Counted from the first letter of the stretch, positions 24,247 to 33,434 are shown. The stretch is 64,000 nucleotides of DNA from Virgibacillus_F necropolis_A (GCF_044793635.1 NZ_CP084992.1:1054001-1118000), one strand, 5' to 3'. The notes: generated by a model not told the origin, from the letters alone. Made by a program: numbers and translations.

Positions 24247-24340
24247 TTCCCGGGTAACCCAGCCGTCTTAGCTGTTCCGCCGTAGACCTGTGATTTTGCG
24301 CCCCCACTTTTCAGTAAGTTTGCCCTTTTCTGAGGAAACA
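24247..24340 (-). promoter_or_regulatory. Class I cyclic-di-GMP riboswitch (GEMM-I) before sinI-sinR
   Basis: Read on the minus strand, the segment has the conserved blocks in order: AAAGGGCAAACTT, a GAAA loop, GGGGGCGCAAAATCACAGG, TCTACGGC, and the receptor/3' block GGCTGGGTTACCCGGG. The paired GGGCAAA and GCGCAAA blocks and the terminal GGGUUACC are hallmarks of GEMM-I, as in the Vibrio Vc2 aptamer. No T-rich terminator lies between aptamer and sinI; the Shine-Dalgarno sequence (GGGGGC) follows within about 15 bases, so control is probably at translation start. Known family: Rfam cyclic-di-GMP-I. Confidence 0.9.
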
Positions 24341-24561
24341 ATTTTTATACTACTATTGTACTACATGTAGAAATGATAGTGGGTGTATTGTTTTGTCAAA
24401 ATGCAACTAGTTTTGTTGGATAAGGTTAGTATATACGAAAAATTCTAAAAAGTCATGTTCTATTTTACTACAATAGTGTTTCCCCACCATATGCCAGTAT
24501 TCCTAAGTAGTTGCTCCTAAAATATCCCACCCGAAACTTCAGATAGTACTCCTATCACTAT

Positions 24562-24723
24562 TTATTTTGGCTTCGGATTCGGCCTCAACCTGATTTTTAA
24601 GTTTTTCAACCTTTTTTTGGAAACTTCTTTCACACCAGCATTCTCCTTCTGTATTTCCGGACCGTTGATCAGCCTTAAACTAAAAGGATTTCGAAATAGT
24701 TGTTTCACTGCTACCAATCGCAT
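24562..24723 (-). CDS. Possible small basic protein upstream of sinI
   Basis: A 53-codon frame from ATG 24723 with a good ribosome binding site (AAAGGGG, seven bases). The product is very basic, with many Lys and Arg, and ends in RLRPNPKPK. It has no hydrophobic segment and no recognised domain. It lies on the same strand as sinI-sinR, about 220 bases before the riboswitch. It could be a short regulator or a chance frame; the strong ribosome binding site is the main support. Confidence 0.4.
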   Translation of the reverse strand: MRLVAVKQLFRNPFSLRLINGPEIQKENAGVKEVSKKRLKNLKIRLRPNPKPK

Positions 24724-25339
24724 TAATTATCCCCTTTCCTTCTTTAGAAAGAACAATCACTCTTCTAAATCAACTATATGCTACTTTTATCATATTCATC
24801 AATCTAAATATTTTGACCTATTTTTTTATAAATTTCCTAAATACCGAACTACCAAAAGCATATCTGTAAAAGTAAAGACATAATTTATGATTAACTCCGC
24901 CACGTTCGTTCTCTTTTAAATAACGTTTCGTTTCATATAAAGAACATCTAAGTAAATTATAAGTCATTTTACCTACACCTTAAAACTGCAAATTCCACCA
25001 AATATATAAAATAACAAACATATTCCTTTTATTATTATTGATTTACGCAGTTTTAGTTAGTTTTGCTGTTTATTTAAATTTTCCACTTTCGACACTGCCC
25101 CGAAAAGATGTATCGTTACAGCATCCCCAATTACATCCGCTAATTAATTACATATACTAGTATGATATGACTAAAATCGATAGACTTACCCGCTTGAATT
25201 CGTTATAATCTAACCATATACTGACTATTTTAACGGAAAGAACTTCAACCAAATCCAGTAGTTGAGAATCCCGGCATTCGCTTTAAAGGACTAGACGAAT
25301 ACCAGGTTTTTCCGAGGTGGACATTAGAGGAGAATTATA
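24724..25339. other. Long AT-rich intergenic region without a supported gene
   Basis: About 600 bases between the small basic frame and the LCP gene. It is strongly AT-rich, has no frame with a credible ribosome binding site, and no clear repeat. The right end must hold the promoter of the LCP gene, and the left end that of the small frame. Otherwise nothing can be supported. Confidence 0.5.
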
Positions 25340-26284
25340 GTGGATAAAAGAGCTGATAAGCGACGGGCAAAGAAAAAACGAAAATGGCCATATTGGGTTG
25401 GTGGAATTATCGTTCTATTAATCTTGGGTGCAGGTTTATATCTTTTCAATTTATACGATAAAATTGAAGATACTGTGGCCGACATGCATGAGCCACTTTC
25501 CCGGGACGATGATCCTGATAGAAAAAAGAAACTAGAAAAAATTGTAAAGGACAAAGATTCAATAAATGTATTGCTACTTGGTGTTGACCAACGGGAAAAT
25601 GATGTAGGTCGTTCCGATACGATGATTCTTATGTCACTTAATCCTAAAACCAACAAAATGATTATGGTTAGCATTCCTCGTGATACATATGTGGAAATTC
25701 CAGATAGAGGAATGGATAAGATTAATCACGCCTATGCATTTGGTGGAATTGATTTATCTGTAAAGACAGTTGAAAAGGCATTTGATATACCGGTTCATTT
25801 TTATGTAAAGGTAAACATGGAAGGTTTCAAACAAGGAATTGACGCACTTGGTGGTGTAACGGTCACAAACGATCAGGCGTTTTCCCAAGGTGGAGAGACC
25901 TTTGAAACAGGTTCAATTCATCTAAGCGGTGAAGAAGCACTAAAGTATATCCGTATGCGTAAAGGGGACCCGCGTGGCGACTTAGGACGCAATGAACGTC
26001 AACGCAGTGTTATCAAAGCAGCAATGGAAGAAGCTGCAAGTTTTACAAGCATAACAAAAGTTAGTGATATTTTAAGTATTCTTGGTGATAATGTAACGAC
26101 AAACTTAAACATGGAAAAAATGCAAACATTATTTTCTGACTATCGCGATACAAGAAAAAACATCAAAACATTAGAAATAAGTGGTAGCGGAGATATGATC
26201 AATGGTGTTTGGTATTACATTGTTCCAGATCAGGAAATGAATCGAATAACACAAACAATCAAAGAACATATGCAAGCGAAATAA
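25340..26284 (+). CDS. LytR-CpsA-Psr family cell-wall glycopolymer ligase
   Basis: LCP enzymes attach teichoic acids or related polymers to peptidoglycan on the outer face of the membrane. The 314-residue protein has a short basic cytoplasmic tail, one membrane anchor at about 16-37, and the extracellular LCP domain: NVLLLGVDQRENDVGRSDTM, the SIPRDTYVEI block with the catalytic-site Arg/Asp, HAYAFGG, and the conserved YIRMRKGDP and D..RNERQR segments. It is of TagU/LytR type. The start is a GTG with GAGGAG eight bases upstream. Single gene, followed by a repeat. Confidence 0.94.
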   Translation: MDKRADKRRAKKKRKWPYWVGGIIVLLILGAGLYLFNLYDKIEDTVADMHEPLSRDDDPDRKKKLEKIVKDKDSINVLLLGVDQRENDVGRSDTMILMSLNPKTNKMIMVSIPRDTYVEIPDRGMDKINHAYAFGGIDLSVKTVEKAFDIPVHFYVKVNMEGFKQGIDALGGVTVTNDQAFSQGGETFETGSIHLSGEEALKYIRMRKGDPRGDLGRNERQRSVIKAAMEEAASFTSITKVSDILSILGDNVTTNLNMEKMQTLFSDYRDTRKNIKTLEISGSGDMINGVWYYIVPDQEMNRITQTIKEHMQAK

Positions 26285-26352
26285 CATCGAGAAGTCATTC
26301 TGAGTATAGAATGACTTTTCTATCTATATACAAATGTTTGCATATAGAGGAT

Positions 26353-26494
26353 GTTCAAAAAGTCACCAAATGATAAACTACGAATTTCTTCGTTGGCTCG
26401 TCTTTCCGGTCCTCATGTAGCAGTAACCTACATTCCGGTCCTCAAGACTTCGCCGCCTCGAAATTCTTGATCCTAATTCGGTACCTTTTTGAAC
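26353..26494. repeat. 142-base palindromic element with GTTCAAAAAG ends
   Basis: The ends are GTTCAAAAAG (26353-26362) and CTTTTTGAAC (ending at 26494), a ten-base inverted pair (the right one reads CCTTTTTGAAC). Inside are two CCGGTCCTCA copies and the near-palindrome CATGTAGCAGTAACCTACAT. It looks like a MITE-like element or a structured repeat, and lies between the LCP and PBP genes. No gene inside. Confidence 0.7.
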
Positions 26495-26548
26495 ACGCAC
26501 ATAAAGAAAATGTTAAACTAAGTTATCTATTAAGAAAGTGGGGATCTT

Positions 26549-28564
26549 ATGAAGAAGATAGTTTTCCTAATGTCCATGGTGCTATGTATCTTATTAGTAG
26601 CTTGCTCCAATGATGAAGTGTCACCTAATGAACGATTTGATACATACGTAAAAAACTGGCATGATAATGATTTTTCAAAAATGTATAAAATGGTCGCAGA
26701 TAAATCTAAATCTGAATATCCAACTGAGGAATATGTTGATCGATACAAGAAATTATATAAGGATTTAGGTGTATCTGACTTAAAAATAACCTACGAAAAA
26801 TTAGACGAAAAAGAAGTTGAGGCTGCTTTTGAAAAAGGAAAAGCTACCTATCCATTTTCTGTTGAAATGAACACAATTGCTGGACCAATTACCTTTGATT
26901 ATGAAGCGCAACTAATTCAACAAGGTGAGGAAGAAAATAAAAATTGGTACGTGAAATGGGATCCAGGATTTATTTTCCCGGCTATTAAAGACGGTGGAGA
27001 TATTGCAATTACAACAGAAAAACCAAGACGTGGGGAAATACTTGATCGCAATCGAATGCCACTAGCAATTAATGATGATGTTTGGGAAGTAGGTATCGTT
27101 CCCGGAAAGTTAGGAGACTCTCCTGAGGCAAAGAAAAAAGAAATAGCAGATTTACTCGGAATAGATGTAGAAACGATAAATAATAAGTTAAATGCTAATT
27201 GGGTTTCACCAGATGATTTCGTACCAATAACCAAAGTACCGACTACAAAAGAAAACCTAGAAGAATTGTGGGCTACTGGACCTGTAGCAGGTAAAAAAGT
27301 AACAGGTCGCGTCTACCCATATGGTGAATCTACAGCACATTTAGTTGGTTACATCGGTAAAATTACTGCGGAAGAGCTTGAGAAAAATGATGATGGGACT
27401 TATTCTGCAAATGATATGATCGGTAAACGTGGACTTGAACAATTATACGACAAACGATTGCGTGGGGAACAAGGCATTAAAATAGTAGCGGAGGGTCAAG
27501 AAGATGTTGTCTTAGCAGAAAAACCTGTCAAAGACGGTGAAAATATTATGCTGACAATCAATGCTGAATTACAAAAGAAAATTTATCAATCGTATGACGG
27601 CGAAGCAGGAACAACAGCAGCAATCGATCCAAAAACTGGCGAAACACTAGCACTTGTGAGCAGTCCGGCATTTGACCCAAATGAATTTGTATTTGGAATC
27701 TCACAATCCAAACTAACAAAATTACAGGAAAACCCGAAGCAACCACTTATCAATAAATTCTCGGCAACCTTTGTTCCAGGTTCGGTTATTAAACCAGTTA
27801 CTGCTTCAATTGGATTACAAAGTGGTGCAATTGATCCTAATGAAGGTGTTGAAATAAACGGATTAACTTGGAGCCCTGGAAAATCCTTTGGGAATTATGA
27901 AATACACAGGGTTTCTGAATCTGATGGCCCTGTTGATCTCAAAGACGCTTTAATTCGTTCTGATAATATTTACTTCGCAATGAAAACCCTTGAAATGGGT
28001 AGCGAAACATTCGTTAATGGACTACAGAAGTTTGGATTTGGTGAAGATATTCCGTTTACCTACCCAATTCAAACGTCAACTGTTTCAACTGATGGTAAAT
28101 TAAAAGATAAGGTACTGCTTGCGAATTCTGGTTATGGTCAAGGTGAAATGCAAATCAGCGCACTTCACTTAGCAGCCACTTATACACCACTTTTAAATTC
28201 CGGAAATATGATCAAACCTATATTGTTGAAGGATGAAAAAGTAAGTCAAGTTTGGAAAAAAGATTTAATAACCGAAGATCAAGCAGCACTTCTACGTGAA
28301 AGCTTACGAAGAGTTGTTACATCAGCAAAAGGAACTGCAAATGGCGCACAAAAAGCTGACTTCCCAATCTCAGGAAAAACAGGTACTGCTGAGTTGAAAA
28401 AATCCAAGGACGTTAAATCCGGCCAGGAAAATGGCTGGTTTGTGGCATATCCTACTGAATCACAAGATATATTAATCGCTATGATGATTGAGCATACCGA
28501 AGATAAAGGTGGAAGTGCTTACGCGGTTGAAAAGGTAACAAAGATTTTAAAAGAAATGAAATAA
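26549..28564 (+). CDS. MecA-type class B penicillin-binding protein (transpeptidase)
   Basis: A 671-residue lipoprotein-type transpeptidase that cross-links peptidoglycan. The signal ends in lipobox LLVAC (Cys19), followed by an NTF2-like MecA_N domain (about 25-145), the PBP dimer domain (about 155-320, with RGEILDRN) and the transpeptidase domain with S412-V-I-K415, S471-D-N473 and K610-T-G612. It matches the PBP3/PbpC line of B. subtilis and, in domain order, MecA of staphylococci. Family membership alone does not show resistance. GTGGGG precedes the ATG; a terminator follows. Confidence 0.94.
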   Translation: MKKIVFLMSMVLCILLVACSNDEVSPNERFDTYVKNWHDNDFSKMYKMVADKSKSEYPTEEYVDRYKKLYKDLGVSDLKITYEKLDEKEVEAAFEKGKATYPFSVEMNTIAGPITFDYEAQLIQQGEEENKNWYVKWDPGFIFPAIKDGGDIAITTEKPRRGEILDRNRMPLAINDDVWEVGIVPGKLGDSPEAKKKEIADLLGIDVETINNKLNANWVSPDDFVPITKVPTTKENLEELWATGPVAGKKVTGRVYPYGESTAHLVGYIGKITAEELEKNDDGTYSANDMIGKRGLEQLYDKRLRGEQGIKIVAEGQEDVVLAEKPVKDGENIMLTINAELQKKIYQSYDGEAGTTAAIDPKTGETLALVSSPAFDPNEFVFGISQSKLTKLQENPKQPLINKFSATFVPGSVIKPVTASIGLQSGAIDPNEGVEINGLTWSPGKSFGNYEIHRVSESDGPVDLKDALIRSDNIYFAMKTLEMGSETFVNGLQKFGFGEDIPFTYPIQTSTVSTDGKLKDKVLLANSGYGQGEMQISALHLAATYTPLLNSGNMIKPILLKDEKVSQVWKKDLITEDQAALLRESLRRVVTSAKGTANGAQKADFPISGKTGTAELKKSKDVKSGQENGWFVAYPTESQDILIAMMIEHTEDKGGSAYAVEKVTKILKEMK

Positions 28565-28565
28565 A

Positions 28566-28606
28566 ACAAAGCTACTCCAGATTAAATTTGGAGTAGCTTT
28601 TGTTTT
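28566..28606. terminator. Bidirectional terminator after the PBP gene
   Basis: AAAGCTACTCCA and TGGAGTAGCTTT form a clean stem, with T-rich tails on both strands, between convergent genes. Confidence 0.88.
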
Positions 28607-29048
28607 ATAGTTGTTTCACAAGTTTATCAAATGTATCTTTATCTCGTTCATCTAATGCTTTATCGATTAAACGTTTTATATTTTCATATTCTAATTCACC
28701 TATAATGATAGCGTTTTCATTTTTTGAGTCAGTATCTTCTTCAATGGATTCATCCATATAATACGGCTTTGCTATTTCATTGAGTTGTAGTAAAAAATCA
28801 GGAATGGATACAAGTTCACTCATAGCAACTTGAATGACATCTTTACCCTTTTGAAAAGCGAACAATGCGTCTATATTTTCTACCTTCTGTGTCCTACGAT
28901 TAATCCGAATCTCTTTTTCCTTTGTAGGTACAAATTGGTATACCTTCTCATTAATGAATAATGCAAAGTACTGATAAGCAAGAATAACTCGAACATAATC
29001 CCCATCGGCTTTTATATAGTATGGCTTTAACATCTTAACGGTTAGCAC
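28605..29048 (-). CDS. IDEAL-domain protein of unknown function
   Basis: A protein of about 147 residues. The N-terminal two thirds are a beta-rich unknown domain (PYYIKADGDYVRVILAYQYFAL...). The C-terminal 25 residues read IKRLIDKALDERDKDTFDKLVKQL, which fits the short IDEAL domain found at the ends of several Bacillales proteins such as YpiB. The linker between is acidic. The start is the GTG at 29048, nine bases after AGGAGG. No membrane segment. Function unknown. Confidence 0.75.
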   Translation of the reverse strand: MLTVKMLKPYYIKADGDYVRVILAYQYFALFINEKVYQFVPTKEKEIRINRRTQKVENIDALFAFQKGKDVIQVAMSELVSIPDFLLQLNEIAKPYYMDESIEEDTDSKNENAIIIGELEYENIKRLIDKALDERDKDTFDKLVKQL

Positions 29049-29189
29049 TTTTCTCCACCTCCTGAAGTTCATCTTGTTTAAATTTTCAGTTAATTAATTT
29101 TACCTAATTTCTCGTGAAAACACAAGAGAGAAGTTTGTCGAAAATAATATATTTACTTTTCCAAAGATCTAAAATAAAGTTCTATTTGG

Positions 29190-29226
29190 GATTACCGCCA
29201 ATTCTCTGGAAAAAATTGACGGCATT
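29190..29226 (-). other. Hairpin after the ATPase gene
   Basis: GCCGTCAATT and AATTGGCGGT pair on the minus strand; no T run follows, so a weak terminator or a stabilising structure is possible. Confidence 0.4.
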
Positions 29227-29233
29227 ATGTTTA

Positions 29234-30259
29234 TTATATTATTTGATTTAAAATGTGTTCAGCAATTTTATTTATGTCAGATTCATCTACATCTTTGAAC
29301 TTTTCCTCAACCTGACTTTGATAAATACCTGCCTCTTTCAGATGTTCAATCCCTTGTTTCATGTAGGACTTATACGCTTTGTTAAGTTTTTCAATTTCCG
29401 TAGCATACTTTTCATCTGTTCCAGGTGTTACTAATTCTTCATATAAATCTATAATTTCATCCCCTGCTCGTTCAGGAAAAAACTCGTGCGGATCCGTGCT
29501 ATCAAAGATACAAAAGTCCATTTCACGAACAAGCACCATATCTATGCTGTTCGAATCAAAACTACAATGATATAACTCTACATCATAGCCTTGGTCTGTA
29601 CATGCCTGTGCGATTTTTTTCATAAACGTCGACTTTCCAGTGCCAGCTCGACCCTTAATAAAGTATGCTTTGGAGACACTCTCCATAAGCTCAGGTACAA
29701 CATTTACTACACCGTCTTTCGTATTGGTTCCGAATAAGCGGCGGTAAGTATATCCTTCTCCCTCATTAGTTGATGAGGAGGTTATTAGTTTATTAATATA
29801 CTTGGAAGCAACTTGATCTGCTTTAGCAAAGTCCATTTCGTCAATATATATTTCTTCAAGGTCATCGTGTATTTTTAAGCCGTTATCGAACGCTTTATAG
29901 GCAGTTGTTGAGTATTCATTCTTTTTTGCAAGTAATTCCTCTATATCCAATGTTTCATGCTCTAAATCGATTACACGACCATTTTCAACTTCAGGAATCG
30001 GGTGAGCAATCACGGCTATGGATTTCTCTCGAATTATCACACCGTCTAAGAATTCATTTCCATCTAGACTTTTGATAATTTCTATGTCGCATGTATCTTC
30101 ATATTGATTGATTAGCTTTCTAATTACCTCCGTTTTTATAGTCGCGGACTGATTATTTAATACAAATATATTTTCTATGTTTACAAGGTTTGATTCTGTA
30201 AAACTTTTCAAGCCTTGAGCTGTGTGACCCCATGCATAGTAGTAACTTTTATCAGACAA
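29234..30259 (-). CDS. P-loop ATPase of the PRK06851 type
   Basis: A 341-residue cytoplasmic protein with Walker A GRAGTGKST near residue 202 and a possible Walker B-like CIFDSTDPHEFFP. It also starts with YYYAWGHTAQGL, so the chain looks like two P-loop-like halves of which only the second keeps a full Walker A. This fits the family annotated as PRK06851 (uncharacterised nucleotide-binding proteins of Bacillales and Clostridia). The role is unknown. No close operon partner: the next gene on the strand starts about 185 bases downstream. Confidence 0.75.
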   Translation of the reverse strand: MSDKSYYYAWGHTAQGLKSFTESNLVNIENIFVLNNQSATIKTEVIRKLINQYEDTCDIEIIKSLDGNEFLDGVIIREKSIAVIAHPIPEVENGRVIDLEHETLDIEELLAKKNEYSTTAYKAFDNGLKIHDDLEEIYIDEMDFAKADQVASKYINKLITSSSTNEGEGYTYRRLFGTNTKDGVVNVVPELMESVSKAYFIKGRAGTGKSTFMKKIAQACTDQGYDVELYHCSFDSNSIDMVLVREMDFCIFDSTDPHEFFPERAGDEIIDLYEELVTPGTDEKYATEIEKLNKAYKSYMKQGIEHLKEAGIYQSQVEEKFKDVDESDINKIAEHILNQII

Positions 30260-30339
30260 GTTAACACGCCCTTTCAGCTTTTTCCCCTTATTAGTTTATG
30301 TTGGATAGGCGAAAGTGTGCAAGATTATTACCTTACCTG

Positions 30340-31122
30340 TTAATACCTCTCATCTCTCCGATCACGAAAAACGGGAATTCTCTTCCTCACTTCATCAACC
30401 AGCTCAAAATCTATTTCACCAATAACTATTTCTTCCGTTTCTCCACCTTCTGCTACAACCTCACCCCAGGGATCAATTATTAAGGACATGCCTCCAAATT
30501 CATTTTTGGGATCTGATCCGATTCGATTACAAGCTATGACATAGCACTGATTTTCAATGGCCCTAGCCTGCAATAGGACCTTCCAATGATTTATCCGCGG
30601 TTTAGGCCATTCCGCAACAACATACATGACCTTTGCTCCGTTTAAAGCAGACTTTCGCATCCATTCAGGGAATCGAATGTCATAGCAAATAAACGCCGCA
30701 GAGTCGGCACCAGCTAATTCAAATTCCGCTTCGTCAGTCCCTTCTTCTAAATAATTGTGTTCGTCCATTAATTGAAATAAGTGTAGTTTACTATATTTGT
30801 GGACTAGTTTTCCTTTGTTATCTATAACTAGTAAAGTATTCCGTACACCATCCTCACATTTTTCAGCAACAGATCCCCCTACTAAACTCACATCATACTT
30901 TTTCGCTTGCTCTTGTATAAATGCAATCGACTTCTTAGCTTGATCATCCGCAATTTCATCAAGTCGGGTTAAATCATAACCAGTGGTCCATAGCTCTGGA
31001 AGTAGAATTATGTCAGCTCCGGATTTTACAGCTTTACCAATATATTCTGAAGCACGGCTGAAATTCGATTGAGGATCTCCATAGTTGATATCAAGTTGGA
31101 TCATGGCAATCGTGTGTTTCAA
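30340..31122 (-). CDS. Carbon-nitrogen hydrolase (nitrilase superfamily, MtnU-like)
   Basis: A 260-residue amidase. The Glu-Lys-Cys triad is visible: E in LLPELWTTGYD, K in YSKLHLF, and C in FICYDIRFPEW. The size and motifs match B. subtilis MtnU (YkrU) and omega-amidase, which act on alpha-keto-acid amides, for example in methionine salvage. No mtn genes are nearby, so the substrate is not settled. The start is the TTG at 31122, with AGGAGG seven bases upstream; earlier ATG codons lack a ribosome binding site. Confidence 0.88.
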   Translation of the reverse strand: MKHTIAMIQLDINYGDPQSNFSRASEYIGKAVKSGADIILLPELWTTGYDLTRLDEIADDQAKKSIAFIQEQAKKYDVSLVGGSVAEKCEDGVRNTLLVIDNKGKLVHKYSKLHLFQLMDEHNYLEEGTDEAEFELAGADSAAFICYDIRFPEWMRKSALNGAKVMYVVAEWPKPRINHWKVLLQARAIENQCYVIACNRIGSDPKNEFGGMSLIIDPWGEVVAEGGETEEIVIGEIDFELVDEVRKRIPVFRDRRDERY

Positions 31123-31199
31123 AAAAATCCCTCCTAATGAATAAGAAAAAATCACCAACAAAGTACTATATGAGTTGATGATTTTTTCCTATTATAAAT

Positions 31200-31556
31200 C
31201 TATTTAGCTAACTCTGCACGTTCTTCTTCTGTGAAAACCCGTGATCTTGTCAAAAATCGTTTTCCTTCAGGTCCCTCAAGTGAAAACATCCCGCCACGAC
31301 CATCTATTGCATCAACGATTATTTGCGTATGTTTCCAATACTCATATTGGTCTCTTGCCATGTAGAATGGTGTATCACCTATTTCTCCAAGCAAAACATC
31401 CGAATCACCGGTACGAAATTCACCTCTCGGATAACACATTGGTGAACTACCATCACAACAGCCTCCAGACTGATGAAACATTAAATCACCATGGGTTTCT
31501 TTTAACGTTTCAATGAGCTTTAATGCTTCATCAGTCACTGTAACTCGCTCAACCAT
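31200..31556 (-). CDS. DUF779 family protein, partner of aldehyde dehydrogenase
   Basis: A 118-residue protein with the family pattern FHQSGGCCDGSSPMC.PRGEF and the later YEYWKHTQIIVD and FSLEGPEG segments. The clustered cysteines suggest metal or cofactor binding. DUF779 genes are typically next to an aldehyde dehydrogenase of the AcoD/AldA type, and one lies directly upstream here (31914-33434). Function is not established. The start ATG at 31556 has AAGGAG upstream. A palindromic repeat separates it from the dehydrogenase gene. Confidence 0.85.
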   Translation of the reverse strand: MVERVTVTDEALKLIETLKETHGDLMFHQSGGCCDGSSPMCYPRGEFRTGDSDVLLGEIGDTPFYMARDQYEYWKHTQIIVDAIDGRGGMFSLEGPEGKRFLTRSRVFTEEERAELAK

Positions 31557-31669
31557 TTTTCTCACTCCTTAAACCAAAATACGAAAAAATGGTTCATCAC
31601 GTTCATTTACTTCCTCGTATGCCAAATCTCTTTACGACGTAACTTTAGATTTATTTCCAAAGACATGTG

Positions 31670-31825
31670 CTATTGCTGCCGTCCAGGATCGCTACGGGCG
31701 GATGCTTTCCGCGGGCACGGCCTCAGCCACCTCGAGAAAACCACTCTGCGGGGTCTTCGGACACGTGCTGTTCCCGCAGGAGTCACCGCCCTCCACTCAC
31801 CTGGACTGGTAAGGCTATTTGCGTA
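31670..31825. repeat. Interspersed GC-rich repeat (CTGCGGGGTCTTC family)
   Basis: It carries CTCTGCGGGGTCTTC, GTGCTGTTCCCGCAGGAGTC and GCTTTCCGCGGGC, all shared with the elements at 33622-33960 and 41765-41965. It occupies most of the 31557-31913 gap between DUF779 and the aldehyde dehydrogenase; no gene is seen there. Confidence 0.7.
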
Positions 31826-31913
31826 AGAATTCTTTGTCATTTTTTTCAACTAATGAATGCTGTTATTGGCAACTATTATACCAGCTGCCCGCGGAAATCA
31901 ACCGAGCCAAATT

Positions 31914-33434
31914 TTAAAATAATCCAGCAGCACCTTCACTGTAACTAATCAATAGATTCTTAGTTTGTTGATAATGGTCTAACATCATTAAGTGGTTTTC
32001 TCGACCAATACCTGATTTCTTGTAACCACCAAACGCTGCATGCGCCGGATATTGATGGTAGCAGTTAGTCCACACACGGCCTGCTTCAATTCCACGTCCA
32101 AAACGATAAGCAGTATTAATATTACGTGTCCAAACACCTGCACCTAATCCATACAACGTATCGTTAGCGATTTCCATTGCTTCTTCTTTATCCTTAAATG
32201 TTGTCACAGACAGTACTGGACCGAAGATTTCTTCTTGGAAAATACGCATTTTATTGTTTCCTTTGAAAATAGTCGGTTCAACGTAATAACCGTTTTCCAT
32301 ATCCCCATCTAATTTATTGGTGCTTCCACCAACAAGAACATCAGCACCTTCTTGCTTTCCGATATCTAGGTACGATTGAATTTTTTCTAATTGTTCTTGT
32401 GAAGCCTGTGCACCCATCATTGTATCTGTATCAAGTGGATGCCCAATCTTAATTTGTTTTACCCGTTCAACAGCCCGCTGGATAAATTCGTCGTAAATCG
32501 ATTCATGGATTAACGCACGAGATGGACAAGTACATACTTCTCCCTGGTTAAGAGCAAACATGACAAGGCCTTCAATTGCTTTATCCAAAAATCCGTCATC
32601 CGCGTCCATAACATCTTCAAAGAAAATGTTCGGTGATTTCCCACCAAGCTCTAGTGTTACTGGGATAATATTTTCAGAAGCATATTGCATAATTAAGCGC
32701 CCGGTAGTTGTTTCACCAGTAAATGCAATTTTAGAAATTCGACTGTTGGATGCCAAAGGTTTTCCTGCTTCCACACCAAATCCATTAACAATATTAAGTG
32801 CCCCTGCTGGAAGTAGATCTTTAATAAGATCCAACAATACATGAATTGATGCTGGTGTTTGCTCAGCAGGCTTTAACACCACACAGTTTCCTGCTGCAAG
32901 TGCAGGTGCTAATTTCCATGTAGCCATCAAGATTGGAAAGTTCCATGGAATAATTTGTCCAACTACACCTAATGGTTCATGAAAATGATAGGCAACTGTA
33001 TCATCGTCAATTTGACTGAGTCCGCCTTCTTGGGCGCGAATTGCTCCAGCAAAATACCGGAAATGATCTATTGCTAGAGGAATATCGGCAGCCAATGTCT
33101 CGCGAACTGCCTTACCATTATCCCATGTTTCTGCTACAGCTAGCGTTTCCAGATTTTCTTCCATTCTATCGGCAATTTTATTTAAAATATTAGCACGTTC
33201 CGCAACCGAGGTTTTGCCCCATTTTTCTGCTGCTGCGTGACCTGCATCTACTGCTGCTTCTACATCTTCTTTTGTCGATCTAGCAATCTCACAAAAGACC
33301 TTGCCTGTTACAGGACTTACATTCTCAAAATACTTTCCATTTACAGGAGCTCTATATTCTCCCCCTATGAAGTTATCATAACGATCTTTGAATGTTACCT
33401 TTGCCCCGTCTGTGTTTGGATTTGCATACTGCAT
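31914..33434 (-). CDS. NAD-dependent aldehyde dehydrogenase (AcoD/ExaC type)
   Basis: A 506-residue dehydrogenase oxidising aldehydes to acids. It shows the NAD-binding IIPWNFPILMATWKLAPALAAGN, the FTGETTTGR loop, the general base Glu in LELGGKSPNI, and the catalytic cysteine in NQGEVCTCPSR, where the double Cys is typical of the AcoD/ExaC acetaldehyde group. Partner DUF779 follows. The start is the ATG at 33434, with GAGGAGG about nine bases upstream; the ATG at 33443 is one base from the ribosome binding site. The exact substrate is inferred. Confidence 0.94.
   Translation of the reverse strand: MQYANPNTDGAKVTFKDRYDNFIGGEYRAPVNGKYFENVSPVTGKVFCEIARSTKEDVEAAVDAGHAAAEKWGKTSVAERANILNKIADRMEENLETLAVAETWDNGKAVRETLAADIPLAIDHFRYFAGAIRAQEGGLSQIDDDTVAYHFHEPLGVVGQIIPWNFPILMATWKLAPALAAGNCVVLKPAEQTPASIHVLLDLIKDLLPAGALNIVNGFGVEAGKPLASNSRISKIAFTGETTTGRLIMQYASENIIPVTLELGGKSPNIFFEDVMDADDGFLDKAIEGLVMFALNQGEVCTCPSRALIHESIYDEFIQRAVERVKQIKIGHPLDTDTMMGAQASQEQLEKIQSYLDIGKQEGADVLVGGSTNKLDGDMENGYYVEPTIFKGNNKMRIFQEEIFGPVLSVTTFKDKEEAMEIANDTLYGLGAGVWTRNINTAYRFGRGIEAGRVWTNCYHQYPAHAAFGGYKKSGIGRENHLMMLDHYQQTKNLLISYSEGAAGLF

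Noticed and set aside
24617..24883. 88-codon plus-strand frame before the LCP gene
   Set aside because: No ribosome binding site, low-complexity composition, and it runs antisense to the better-supported small basic frame.
26549..28564. A beta-lactam resistance determinant (mecA)
   Set aside because: Domain order is MecA-like, but native Bacillales PBP3 proteins share it, and there are no mec regulators or cassette features nearby.
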